Source: Zygnema cylindricum
Lineage: Eukaryota > Streptophyta > Zygnematophyceae > Zygnematales > Zygnemataceae
Direction of reading: 5' to 3'
Assembly: GCA_037447655.1 (NCBI GenBank)
Contig: JBBHKE010000999.1
Location: 177,235-241,234, forward strand
DNA: 64,000 nt
Of the stretch, positions 45,735 to 60,871 are shown in pieces. The translations under genes were made by a program, and so were the position numbers. The notes beneath the pieces were generated by a model. It was not told the DNA's origin and did not search any database. It was given only the letters and a program-made list of their open reading frames with translations. Position 1 is the stretch's first letter, and each line of letters begins with the position of its first letter.

Positions 45735-46488
45735 CAGAGGTCGCAAACGGTCAACCGAAACCGTGACCGACCGTTAACCGACCGCCCGCGTCGGATCCGG
45801 AACGGATTCGGTTGCCAAATTTTGAGGGTCGGGCGGTTACGGTCGGTTGATTCACCACGAAAAAAAAAACGGTCGGCTACGGTCGTTCAAATAAAAAAAC
45901 CAAAAAAAATGAAAACTTTGTACTGTCCCTATAATCCAACATTCTTGTACTTTGTACTCTTTGGCATCGTGGAAGTACGTGACATCATGATTAGCGTCGC
46001 AAATCTGACACGGTACTGTAGTAAGCTATTTATTTCGCAAATCAAAGGGAACGCGACAAAGCGTCGCAAATCTGACACGGTAGTACACTATTCATTTCGA
46101 AAATCTTAGGGAACGCGACAAAGCGTCGCAAATCTGACACAGTAGTACACTATTCATTTCGCAAATCTTAGGGAACGCGACAAAGCGTCGCAAATTTGAC
46201 ACGGTAGTAACACTATTCATTTCGCAAATCTTAGGGAACGCGACAAATCGTAATTATTGGCTTATTCCGTCGTACATTGATTAATTTTGTATTTTTTCGG
46301 TTACGGGCGGGCACGGTCAGTCGCGAAAAATCAAGATTCGGTTAATTTTTTTTTCGTAAACGACGGTCGGTTAACGGTTCACAATTTTGGAGCGTGACAA
46401 AACTCGGTCGGGCGTCGGTTACTTAGATTTTGAAAAAAAATAAACGGTCGGTTTCGGGTATGATTTTTTTTGACTTTTGCGACCTCTG
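45735..46488 (+). mobile_element. hAT MITE (CAGAGGTCGCAAA ends), long copy
   Basis: Perfect inverted ends CAGAGGTCGCAAA and TTTGCGACCTCTG with a perfect 8-bp duplication ACCTGTGC (45727-45734 and 46489-46496). The interior has imperfect CGGTCGGTTA/TAACCGACCG arms that pair across the element. It carries a four-unit tandem array at 45994-46247 absent from the sister copy at 42553. Confidence 0.93.
45994..46247 (+). repeat. four tandem units inside hAT MITE
   Basis: Units of 61-67 bases, each GCGTCGCAAAT-TGACAC-GTA, then TTCATTTCG-AAATC, then AGGGAACGCGACAAA. GTCGCAAA repeats part of the terminal inverted repeat, so the array may have been seeded by the element end. Confidence 0.88.
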
Positions 46489-46696
46489 ACCTGTGCTGTT
46501 GGAATTTAAGATTCCAGTTCAAGTCTCGTTTTACGGAATACCGTCGTACGGCACAGTACCCTAATCGTTGGTGTGCACACTGCTGAAGCGGCCATTATTT
46601 GTGACATTGGGCTATGCTCATTTTGCTACAAGCATTGGAGGTGAAAGTACTTTGGCAGAGTATCTCGGTAAACACTCGTAAGCAGAAGTTCGCATA

Positions 46697-49600
46697 ATGA
46701 GATTCTCTTCCCTTTCACAAACATGTCGGTTCTTTTCTCTTTGTAAAGTAAGTTCTGAAGCATTGCTTTATGATTTGCCCAGCCATGGACACAGAGTTAT
46801 CGCACCTCAACATCACTTATTACAGCGAAGTGAGTTTTTGTATCTGAATTCGCCATACAAGGAATGCAGAGAATCACCCATGTAGGTTTGATAATGAACT
46901 AACTTGTACATTACCAATAGGATAGTAACGTTTTTGTTTTTGGTTCTTCACTCGTCACAAACTCATATGAAATCAATGGCAAATGAATTGCCAAACGGAT
47001 TTATCAACCAAGTACTTTTTTTGTTTTTACAAGCATAAATAATCTTGTTATGCAACGGTGATAGACAACAACCACCAAATAGCAATCACATGTTTAGCAA
47101 AACGGTTTTTCTTTACTTAAATCCTCTACTCCTTTCCCTATCTCATATTTGGGAATTGAGTTTGTTCAGAGTACAAATTTTCTGTCCAACAAATGGAAGA
47201 TAAGCTCTATTCATCGCTATTGTATTGTTCAGCGCTCCTGTTTCTCTCGTATCATCTTAGTTTTTTTGTGCTAATTGTTTAAAAGCATAACTACAACAAA
47301 GAAAGGTAACACCAATTGATGCGCCAAATTCAGCTGCAATTTTTTCCGTTTTTGATTCAGCTAATTCTGCAGCTTTACTGTTATAAATATCGTTTAGAAA
47401 TTCCTTCGTTTTATGGTAGGATTTACTTCGTTGAGCAATGCCACATTTTGAACTGCTATCCATTGTCCTAATTCGATGCTGATTATTTTTTGATGATTTC
47501 TGAAGTTCCAAAATTTTCTACAAGCCTAGTCGTCACTTAATTATCTCCTTGCATGCCCTTGTATTTCAATGACGTGACTAGGCTTTTTGAGTGGTGGAAG
47601 TAATCATGTTCATGTTGAAGTGGAATATTAGAGATTCCCACCTTTCAAACAGGGATTTGCGAGGGCAATATCCCCGCATAATATTTTTTCCCGAATGTTT
47701 TAATCAATTTGCATCGCTAAAAATTGCGATCTAGTGAACTTTTGCAGGATTTTTTTCATCTAATGAGGTACTTGAGAGTGTTGATACTGAAAAGACTTCA
47801 GCACAGGACGTAAACCTGGAGCAAGTCAGCCTGCCTCTAGCTCAACGCAGTAAAGTGAGTAAGTCACATGCATATAGCAGTTTTTTTTGTCTTTTCTGAC
47901 TTTAAATTGGAAGCTCACCTTATAACTTGTAAAGCCTTTCTATGTGTAAATCAAATTTCATCCAAGTGTTTGTGCTTAAGATGAAAATTCATTCAAGTTG
48001 TTGTTTCAGTGTTGTTTATGTGCAACAGAACATTTTGGCTGCCCACTGGAGAGGACAACTGAGCACCGTCAAGGCAGGCGCTGACCAAAAGTGTGTGACT
48101 GGCTGTTTGTATCCCTGCATATGTGGAAATAGTGTTGGAGAAAAGGATGGGTGGGGAGAAGATGAGAACTCCTTGTATACTGCACTCTTTCTGGCTTTGC
48201 TCGAGCGTCTGGTGTATCTCTGTCTCAGGTTTTTTGTCTGTGATGCACCTGTGTTCCAGGGATGAACGGAGTGTCCACGGATCTGTAGTTCTTTATTCAC
48301 TTTTCGATGGCAAGCCTGTTGTTTGGGTACCTGGGGGAGATGCCCATGAAGTGGTAATCTCCTAACAAATCAGTTTTAACTTTTCTGGCATGTTTGTCAG
48401 TTCCCTCTGTTATGCGACAGCGTGGTATAATTTTTCTAGGAAAAAATCTTGTCATTTTTTCTTCTAGGCAGAGTGATGTTTTGCAATGTCATCATGAAAT
48501 GTCTAATGACTGGGCATTAGTTAATCAGTTAATGAGCAGGGATCTCAATTCCTGCAGAGAGGGCCAGTTTCATACGAAAGATTTTGGTTATAAAAAGAAA
48601 AATGATAAAATCCTGAGTTAGTGGAGGTTTTGTAATAGAGACAGAGTGAACAAATTAAATGTACTGAAAGTTTAAACGTATAAACAAACTATCAATTCAA
48701 CAGTCAACTTATACAGATTTTCACCTCTGTTTCCGTTTACTGGCAAGTTTTGGATTAATTATGTCTGGTAGAATTCTGGATAAAAAAAATAACAAAAAAT
48801 AACCGGTTGTGTGGTTGGAATATCTTTTTTGTACAGTATAATCCTTTAGAACTGATGTATATCAGCTGTACCTTAGGGTCAGCTTGCAAAGTGCATTTGT
48901 GAGGATTCTTTTGTTGATTTTGTTTTCTTTTTTGGCATGAGAGGGAAGGCAGAACCTTCTACTTGATGATAGGGGATCACTTCTGGTTGGTCATTTGGAC
49001 CCACCGCCGCTGGTATCAACATTTAGAAGGTTTGGAAAGGTATGAGCCTTTTTCCATGAAAACCTTCAGATTAGAAGGGTGTTATACGTAGTGAAACTTG
49101 CTTTATAGTGAAGGTCAATCAAGGCAACGAGACTTTGACCGTCATGCCGAAGTTATCCATTTATGTAAGTGAGGATTCTTTACTGTCCTCTATAGCTTAA
49201 TTCACATCAAATTAAAATCACAGAACATGAATTTTATTCAAGTTAAATTTGGTGTGGTGCAATGTGGTGTCAAAGTAAAGTGAAGAGAACGTTTTTTGTC
49301 TGACGTATGTGCTTGTTGCCAAGTGCATAGTGGGACTGTCAATTTAATCGTTTAAACTATCCAATGAACATTACTTTGAAAGCATTATGTTATGTTGGCA
49401 AGTGTACTGATTCAGGTTTGAAGTGCGTACTTTGCCCTTCAGCTTTGAATGGCATGCTTTTGAGTGATTTTTACTTTCATGCATTGCTGTAGGGCATTGC
49501 TGCCTTACTCTTGTGTACTGAGTTTATTAATGAGAATATGGTTTGTTCACGGGTTTGTTTGATAGGCGAGATGCTATTTGGGTAATCAAGGGAAAGAAGT

Positions 49601-51571
49601 GCTTATTTGCTATGCAGGTGGCCCCTCGAGTCATTTTGTTGGGCGATTTTGTGGGCGTGGAAAACTCTGAGGTGCTTTCTGTTCCTTCTTCCAGGTTTAC
49701 CTCTAAGTTGCGAATGAGCTTGTGTTTCGGTTAAGGATATACATTCATGGAGTGGATTCTGAGTCCTTAAAATGCAAAACAAGTGTTACTTGACAATACC
49801 ACGCTTTAAGAATGTGCCGGCTAAACGACGACTGTGCTGTTCTTAGCAGTCAAACTTGATGGCCATCTTCTTATCTCAGACTCTTTTTAAAGGTTTTGCG
49901 CTCACGTAGATTTTGTTGACTTGTGCTCCGTTTCAATTTCTTCTTTCTGTCTTATTGCATCTTGCTATGTAATTTTCGTCAAATAAGTGAAAGGCCAATT
50001 GCAGCACTTTCATGATAGCCTGTCTTATTCTTAAACAAAATTGGATATGAAAAGGATCTTTTCCAAAAGTAGGGGCAAGTCAGCTTACTTTTTCTGCTCT
50101 TTGATGCTACGCACTTGTTTTCTGTCATGTAGTTTACCACTACATACTGTCAAAACAAGTTAATATAAAAAAATTGGACGAGATGTAATACGTCTGTCCT
50201 TTTGCTGTGTAAGCAGATGGCCCATTTGAGACGACGTTTGCAGAAGCAAGTGGAGGCACTACAAATGAGGCAAAATGAGGTGGGACCAGAACTCCAAAGT
50301 ATTTTACAGAGTGCAGGGTTTTCTCGAGACGAACGTTTACAGACGTTAAACTACCTTAGCTCGCCAACCAACAACTTATCAGCTTATCGGCTCTATGCAA
50401 GGTAGATTGCAACGCCAATTGTTTTTTAAAATGTTTTTTGATCGTTTCCTCTGAATTTTGTATGTACACTGCCGATTGACATGTGCTAAATGAAGGAAAC
50501 TTGTGCAGATCTTGTCATTTTGTTGATATTCAAGGAAGACGTCACTCGGCGCCTATTGCTGATGTGGCGGGAGCTGCCACAGATCCTCTTGGTAAGGGGT
50601 GCAGGGATTGAAATGACCAATTCTTTCTATTTCATGTTAAGCTATTATCGGTATCCTGGCCTTTTGTAGGTTCAATGGTTATTGTTGGTTCGTGGTCCAC
50701 TTGAGTACTTCGTTATTCACGTCTGCCAATAAAAAGATCTTGATGGTGCATGTATTTTATGTTCAGTTAGCAGGAGCAGAAACTCTGTTCGAGATTTGGG
50801 GGGCATGTTTTTTTGTAAGAGTTTGGTTCCAATATTTCTCCTAATTTTCCTTACGGCTGCTTTCGATTTTAACAATGTCATTCCGCATTCCTGCTGATAA
50901 GATTTCTGGAAGTTTTGCAGCTGGCTTGCAAACAGCTCTGGTGGAAGGAATTAATCGAAATGATTTGAAGAAAAGGGCACTTGTACTCTTCTGTGCCGCA
51001 TATATGCAAGTGGAGGTCCAGGTGCGTCTCGTTGGTTCATTTGGTTCATTCATTATTGCATTCTCAAAATATGTAACCATGCTGGTTTATTGTCGTTGTA
51101 ACGTGCACACTTGTCAATTACCTTGGAATGCGGCTTTTGGACTTGGCAACAGAAAGTTTATAACCGAGTTGATGTTTTATGTTTTATGAGTGAGTCACAG
51201 TATTGTTTATATGCTGTTTGTCACCTTGGTTTATGGAGGAATTCCCGAATTGCAATGTGGTGACTATTGCTCAACTAGCTACGCAGTCAATGTGAAAACG
51301 TTTATGTGAAAGAAAAAATAACTTTTGGCGACATGTTGAATTCTCTGTACAGGATGCCTACCTGTTTTCCGCCGATAAATGGGGCTTCAACATTCTGGCT
51401 CAGCCAATCCAAAAGGATTCCATGTCAGAGGAAGAGACGAAGGCAAGTCCTTGGCGGGAGTTTCGGTTTATGTTTACGAATGAAGTAAGAGATGCAAATG
51501 CATTTTGTTCTGTATTTCTGGAGATGGAGAAGGAAGTTATGGCTGCTGCTGATGAAAATGTTGGACAGTAG
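46697..51571 (+). CDS. FMN-binding split-barrel (PNPOx-like) protein, probably organellar
   Basis: A multi-exon gene. Exon A (46697-46747) encodes MRFSSLSQTCRFFSLCK, which looks like an organelle transit peptide; donor GTAAGT. The next exon ends at 47854, and its start (47748 or 47768) is unresolved. Then phase-consistent exons: 48029-48090, 48260-48353, 48953-49039, 49114-49164, 49618-49671, 50217-50401, 50509-50591, 50921-51021 and 51353-51571 (stop TAG), about 360 residues. NILAAHWRGQLSTVKAG, GSVVLYSLFDGKPVV, DAHEV-NLLLDDRGSLLVG and PRVILLGDFVGVENSE match the strand order of pyridoxamine-phosphate-oxidase-like barrels (RTGTLST, GSVV-Y, H.RNL..DPR.SLLV, RVTLLG). YRLYARSCHFVDIQGR and DVAGAATDPL fit the C-terminal part of that fold (LYRL..., AAPDPL). 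The last 110 residues, with a Trp-rich helix region, I do not recognise. The fold binds flavin or heme-like ligands; the substrate cannot be inferred. Confidence 0.62.
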
Positions 51572-53159
51572 CAGTTACAATTTTTGTCTGCCCCTGCATT
51601 AGTTCAATAATATTGGTGTTCTGTGGCCACTATCACTAAATTTGAATGAAAGTGTTTTCGCAAAGAATGACTTCAACATGAATGCATTATTCACCTGTCT
51701 AAACTGATCCTGTCACCTGTAGGGAGACCTTAGTTATCTTTGCAATCACTTTCCTGTCGTCAATCGGTAACATTAGAATGTAAAGTGAAGTTGTACGTCA
51801 GTTATATGACGTAGGTCGATATCACCAAGGTGTGGGTGCTCTATACATTACTAATTTTAACGTATTATCTGTGTTAATATTCAAATTTCTCTCACTTATA
51901 GTTACATCCGCACTTTATAACTATTTCCTAGACCAAGAAGACCTCTTTGGATCTGTTTACGTTGAAATGTAGCTGAGACCTTAGGGCTCGACACCTGTCT
52001 CAGCAACGTGGGTCAAAGCATACTCCAAGGGTGCAAAGACCATTGGAAACGCTGTATGCAGCTTTGCTGTATTATACGTGTATTATGTTGAATTTTTTTG
52101 AGTATAATATGCGTATAGTACCTGGGAACAACATGTAGCATTTCCAATTGATTTTGCACATTTGGATTTTGAGTCTACGTGCTTAGACTTACCGAAATCA
52201 TTTTGGGGGCAGTGAAGGATTGCTGGTACCAATTAGCTTATGTTTGTGTTGGGTCACTGCTGAAAAAAACAAGTTGGAGAATTTTAAACAATTTCCTTTT
52301 GTAGTCGGGAAATGAACATTCCACACATGCGAAGGGACTTTCGTGTGGAATTCGTTTCTTCATTTTGCTATGGCCATCTTATGAGAAAGGTATGTAGTTT
52401 TTGTTGGTTCATAGTGAGGGTTAATATTAAATTGCGTTTTTCAAAACTTGAATAAAAATTTCAATACATTTGGCGCAATGTGTTTTTTTTCCAGCCCATG
52501 TGAAATTGCAACCCAAAATCACGAGTCCAGTTGAACTGGGTAGGACTCAACTTTCTTTGAAACAACTTTGTTTGGCTTTGAAAGACTCTTTTTGTCGTCA
52601 AGTACTCTGATGGTTTAACATCAATTGAGGGATATCCCTTTGTTGAGGGAAGGGTTTAAAGCCGCTGATTGAGTGTATGGAATCGTTTTTTTCTGGGTAA
52701 GTAACGGAACGGTTCACACCAAAAGTTCAATTTATGCCTGAGATAATGTGGTCTTGAGACATTCACTTTTTGTAATCAAAATGACTTACATTACATAATG
52801 ACCAGGCTAGGTTGTTTAGGAAAAATGGTATATATTAAATGTGAGACTGCACACCACACAAAAGGAATGCATTCATCCAAGGAACTGGGAAAACACCCAA
52901 ATGCATCTGCGTACACAAATCAGACATATAATTGACATACGTTTATAAAATAAGAGTAAGCAGATCACCGACACCAAATGGGTGACAAAGTGGCAATCAG
53001 CTGTTCTCGTTTTCTTTTCAGTGTTTTTTTCTTTTGTTTTGGTTTATTCAACCTCTTGTGACATTTTTCACCTTCGTTTTGCCGTAGGCTTTTTTTGGTT
53101 TCCATGTGCTCAAATGGTTTACAACTGTGCATCTTAATAAATTCTATCATCACATTTGA
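51572..53159. other. 3' flank and intergenic
   Basis: No clear gene. An exon-like block at about 52302-52389 (acceptor TTTTTGTAG, open MNIPHMRRDFRVEFVSSFCYG, donor GTATGTAG) follows the stop of the split-barrel gene. It could be a 3' UTR exon, an alternative last exon, or chance. Confidence 0.4.
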
Positions 53160-53660
53160 CTACCAGTTGGAAAAGAGAAGAGAAGCGAGCGAGTGGAGAG
53201 TTAAAGATAAAAGAAGGTGACCAGAAAAGGTGGAACATGGGGATCAGGTAAAGAAAGTGGTGAGAGGAGAGAGAGGGTTGGAGAATGGTTTAAGAGGCGA
53301 GGAAGGAGGTGAGAGACAAGAAAGAAGAGAACAACGATAAAGGTCAGTGAGGAGTGGACAGGGAATAGGGTGGAGATATAAAAGACGGCAAAAAATGCAA
53401 GAGAGGAAATTAAAGGACAAAAGATTAGAGCGATGTGATACGAAACAGAGGAAAAAAGAGTAACAGGACAGAAAAGAGAGAGTGGGGGGAGGGAAAAAGT
53501 AGGGAAGCGGGAAAGTGATCTGAACGGTGATAAAAGAGATAGGGAAAACAGGACAGCGATAGAAGAGAAGATATGAAAAGGACGAAAATATGATGAAAAA
53601 AAAGAAAAAGAAAAGGATTTAGAAAAAAAAAACAAAATGAGAGAAGAGTAAAGAGATGAA
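53160..53660 (+). repeat. purine-rich tract (GA/AAG)
   Basis: About 500 bases dominated by A and G, such as GAGAGGAGAGAG and AAAAAAGAAAAAG. The 180-codon minus-strand Ser/Leu/Phe frame here is compositional. Similar in kind to 1125-2098, though with more A. Confidence 0.75.
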
Positions 53661-53958
53661 CAAAGGACGTTTTCAATAGGGATAATGACAGAATTTTCAA
53701 TAGTCTTTCGCAGAAATCGAAGGTTTTGAGTCTTCCCAACCATACCCTTCTTATGTTTCTTCTATTTCCCGGACAATATTTTTATGTTTGTTTTTTTGCC
53801 GAACGACTCTTTCTCAGGTTTGAGAGGTAATCATTTTTATTGCACAAGTCAGGCAGAGCACATTCCAAAACAGTCAAAATGGTAAAACTAGGGTTCGGCC
53901 AATGGCACCACCTAAAATGATGAAGACTACACCATCAATCGCTATTTATGTTAAATTT

Positions 53959-54118
53959 GTTTTTGCCACTTAAAACAGCTTTTCTCCGTAGACGCTTGTC
54001 GGATTATAGATCTGACGGTAGCAATTGAAAGCCAATATTCTCACCTTCCCATTGGCGGCCTCCTTGTGAAAATCGGACAGGTGTATAAGGAGAAAAGATG
54101 TTTTAAGTGGCAAAAAAA
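53959..54118. mobile_element. short MITE with 28-base inverted ends
   Basis: TTTTTGCCACTTAAAACAGC-TTTTCTCC and GGAGAAAAGATGTTTTAAGTGGCAAAAA pair with one mismatch. The element is 160 bases, with a palindromic middle containing TCCGTAGACGC..GGTGTATAAGG. No clear target duplication and no second copy in the window. Confidence 0.7.
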
Positions 54119-54591
54119 ATATTAACACTAATAGCGTTAGTGTACCACAAGGCCACTTCAGGTGCCTGTACTTACAACCCAAAAAATAAGTTTAATTTGG
54201 ATCAGGAAACTTATGTAAATGCTGATATAGTCAGAAAAATACTGACTACAAAAGGATTTGAAATATGCATCAACAACAGTTGACACAACAGAGGATTACA
54301 ATCATATTCCCTTTAAATTTATGGCTCGACATATCCGGGTGGTAAGATCGAGATCAACTTCACCTACTTTCTATCCATATGACAACTATGTACTTGCCAT
54401 ACTCCTGTTGGAAACATTGGACCCCATTTGACTCCACGACTAAAAGCTACCTAACCACATTTATTATTTGCACATTCGATTTCTAAAACAACGCAAAAAC
54501 CCTGACTCATTGTCTCTTCCGTAAAAAAAGAACCAAAAATGTTTGTTTTTCCCAAAAACGAACAAACGGAACACCAATACCGCAATATATC
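54119..54591. other. intergenic, 3' flank of RUVBL2
   Basis: No gene. CACTAATAGCGTTAGTGTACCACA at 54125-54148 resembles a TACACCG-family end. The rest is probably RUVBL2 3' UTR and spacer. Confidence 0.4.
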
Positions 54592-58453
<3,862 letters not shown>

Positions 58454-58461
58454 CCTACAAT

Positions 58462-58825
58462 TAGTGTTGGGTATCGAAGACCTATTGCCGATATTCGATA
58501 TATATCGAATTTTAGATATTCCATATATATCGAATTTTAGGTATTCGATATCGATATATCGAATCCATGTACCTAGAAGCAAAATATCCAGACCCCCCCC
58601 CCCCCCCCCCCCCCCGTGGCGCGCGCTCGGGGGGGGGGAGGGAGGGGAGGGGGGGTCCGTACGATTTTCCGTACTTTAACTGTACGGACACCCATTTTTT
58701 GCGATATATATCGTGATGATTTATGTTGGTCTCGGTACGATATATCGAGGAGTTTGCTCGATCGACATTCGATATATTGAATATCGAAATTATCGCGATA
58801 TGAATTTACCCGATACCCAACACTT
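58462..58825 (+). mobile_element. hAT MITE (TAGTGTTGGGTATCG ends)
   Basis: Ends TAGTGTTGGGTATCG and CGATACCCAACACTT with the perfect 8-bp duplication CCTACAAT (58454-58461 and 58826-58833). Subterminal regions are dense in ATATCG/CGATAT words. A C-run/G-run pair (58591-58650) sits in the middle. It is the same family as the split element at 43028-45618. Confidence 0.93.
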
Positions 58826-58999
58826 CCTACAATAGAAACGCCAACTATGTTTAAAACTACTGTACAGTAATCGCCTTTTATACTACACCGTGAATCGTTA
58901 TTAGACTATAGAAATTATTAGTATCAATAATAAATTAGTGTCATTGGTTCTAATTTGTGTATCAATACCATTATGAAAAAAAAGTTTAATTGTAATTTC

Positions 59000-59821
59000 T
59001 AGTGTTGTGTATCGGTAAAAAACTTATCGCGATAACACCGATACCGATAGTTATCGTTATCGAACGGTCAGCGGTCCCGATATATTTGTACTTTCTGTAC
59101 TTTCTGTCCGGAATGCTTTCTGTCCGGTAAACTGAACGGAAGTTTACGTGAAATGTACGGCTTTTTACGGGAAATGTACGGAATTTGACGAAAAAATACG
59201 TTGCACTTTGTAGTACTTTTTGGGCGGTTAACTGTACATAAATTTGACGGGAATGTACGGAATTGTACCGATAAACTGATTATCATGAAACGGTAAAAAG
59301 ACGGCGTACTCAAAGTACAACGGATGCAGAATAACATTATGCGCGCGGCTAGAATCGAACGGACGACATTCAATGATAAAATAAGAGCGGACGGTCAGCG
59401 TGAGCGCCGACATCTCAGAATGGCTTTTTTGGCGGCTTTGGCCAAAAAAGTAGACGGATTGACACGTGGCAGGTTTGTAGTGGATCTCAAAAAAGAAAGG
59501 GACAAAGCCACGGCGTCGTATGTGGAAGGTACATCGCTTTAACTGGAGCCGTACTAAAGCCGTACATATATTATGCCGGCTAATGTCGGGGGAATAAGGC
59601 GTACATATGAGTGTACATGCCGTACATTTATCTGTACGGTTCGCACAGTTATCGCCGATAGTTATCGTTATCGGCATTATCGCCGATAAGTAGCCGATAT
59701 TATCGGCTACTTATCGGCGATAAGACCGATAGCGATATATTGTACCAATATATCGATTATCGGGTCCCCGAAAAATGGCCCATATCGGTTATCGGAAAAT
59801 CCTTACCGATACACAACACTA
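59000..59821 (+). mobile_element. hAT-type DNA transposon, non-autonomous, copy 2
   Basis: Perfect inverted ends TAGTGTTGTGTATCGGTAA and TTACCGATACACAACACTA with the perfect 8-bp duplication GTAATTTC (58992-58999 and 59822-59829). Same family as 9188-10143, opposite orientation, with a shared central frame. It is nested within the TACACCG element 58884-60272. Confidence 0.94.
59324..59542 (+). CDS. small basic ORF inside hAT element, shared with 9.6 kb copy
   Basis: A 72-residue frame, MQNNIMRAARIERTT onward, aligning with the minus-strand frame at 9602-9814 over about 50 residues (QRERRH and LTRG identical). Rich in Arg and Lys, so nucleic-acid binding is possible. No known domain. Upstream similarity continues (GTACGGAATTGTA, AAAGTACAACRGA), but the frames differ there, so the true start, if any, is near this Met or within the shared block. 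It may be relic transposase. Confidence 0.3.
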   Translation: MQNNIMRAARIERTTFNDKIRADGQRERRHLRMAFLAALAKKVDGLTRGRFVVDLKKERDKATASYVEGTSL

Positions 59822-60272
59822 GTAATTTCTCTATAACGCTGATTTAGGTACACAGAATCCGTCGTCATTACATATACGTTAAAATAGGTAGAAGTACAAA
59901 ATCTGACAATCCGTACCACGTCGCGTCCTTTCAGTGTAATTAATCCATAATTCTAATTTGGGTTTGCGAACGCGTTTGTCGCAAACTCGACTCCACGTTT
60001 ATTCTAAGCGCAGTTCTGTATGCAACCGACATAAGTTAACTACAATTTTCGTACGATTTTCAGTAGTCAAGTACAGTTTTGAAAACACATTCCGCACACC
60101 ACACTATTCACGAAATAAGTACGGAAATTCCATTGACGCTAATTCACAAGGAGACGTGGCAGATTATGGTCCACGTCCTTAAATAGTGTAATTTATTATA
60201 TTTAAGGTATCAATGTCAAAATTTTGGGGTGCCGATATAGCGTACATAAGGCTAATAACGATTCACGGTGTA

Positions 60273-60871
60273 CTGTATTGTACTGTAAAGATTTTAGTTT
60301 ACTTTTCCAAAATATTTAATGATTCATATCGTAATCGAAATCGAAACCGTCAATTTCCAGTTTTCCATATCGAAGAATGTATCGATCTCTGTTGATATGA
60401 CGATTCTATTTCACATTTTAGAAAACTTCCGATATGAAGCGTACATCTGGTAACCCTAATACGAGTATTATGCTGTACAAGCGCGTATTATACGATTCAA
60501 AATGCGTATAGTATGGGTTGACCACTTGACCTTATTTCTTTCGCACATTTGAACTGTGTGTTCAAATGTTCATACTGGCTCGTCTCCTGCCTTTAGCGTT
60601 TCGCCGTGTGTCGCCTTCAGTCAAACGTAAAGTGCCCCAACCAGCGGGGAAATTTGCCACGTGGCGGACTTCTGCTGAATCTCTACCTATACTAGGGTTG
60701 ATCAGGCTTCCTCTTCACCTGACGCTGTAGGAAAAGCCTATCAGCATCTCCGTTGATACGTTTGTTTTCACTTTCTTCGCTTCTTGTTGGTGTGGTTTTC
60801 TTCTGTAATTCGTACAGATTTATGATTTTTTGGCGGCAAAAGAGCGGCGACAACATCTTCTGAGAGACACC
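60273..60871 (+). other. upstream region of VPS35
   Basis: Contains GCCACGTGGC near 60657 (a palindromic G-box-like ACGT core) about 215 bases before the proposed start codon. No TATA box is evident. It probably holds the VPS35 promoter and 5' UTR. Confidence 0.4.

Larger units (their letters stand above)
58884..60272. mobile_element. TACACCG-family element hosting a hAT insertion
   Basis: Ends TACACCGTGAATCGTTATTA and TAATAACGATTCACGGTGTA. Without the nested hAT element (822 bases plus one 8-base duplication) it is about 560 bases, like the copies at 11382 and 44793. Its right part (60148-60272) matches the arms at 10761-10963 and 11171-11373. Confidence 0.83.

Noticed and set aside
45994-46247. 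CRISPR-like array
   Set aside because: Units are contiguous tandem repeats with no unique spacers, within a eukaryotic MITE.
53201-53743. 180-codon minus-strand frame rich in Ser, Leu and Phe
   Set aside because: Lies on a purine-rich tract and mirrors its composition; no signal peptide or domain pattern stands out beyond hydrophobic bias.
58590-58650. C-run/G-run palindrome as an origin or terminator
   Set aside because: Lies in the middle of a hAT MITE; homopolymer length is unreliable and no functional context is present.
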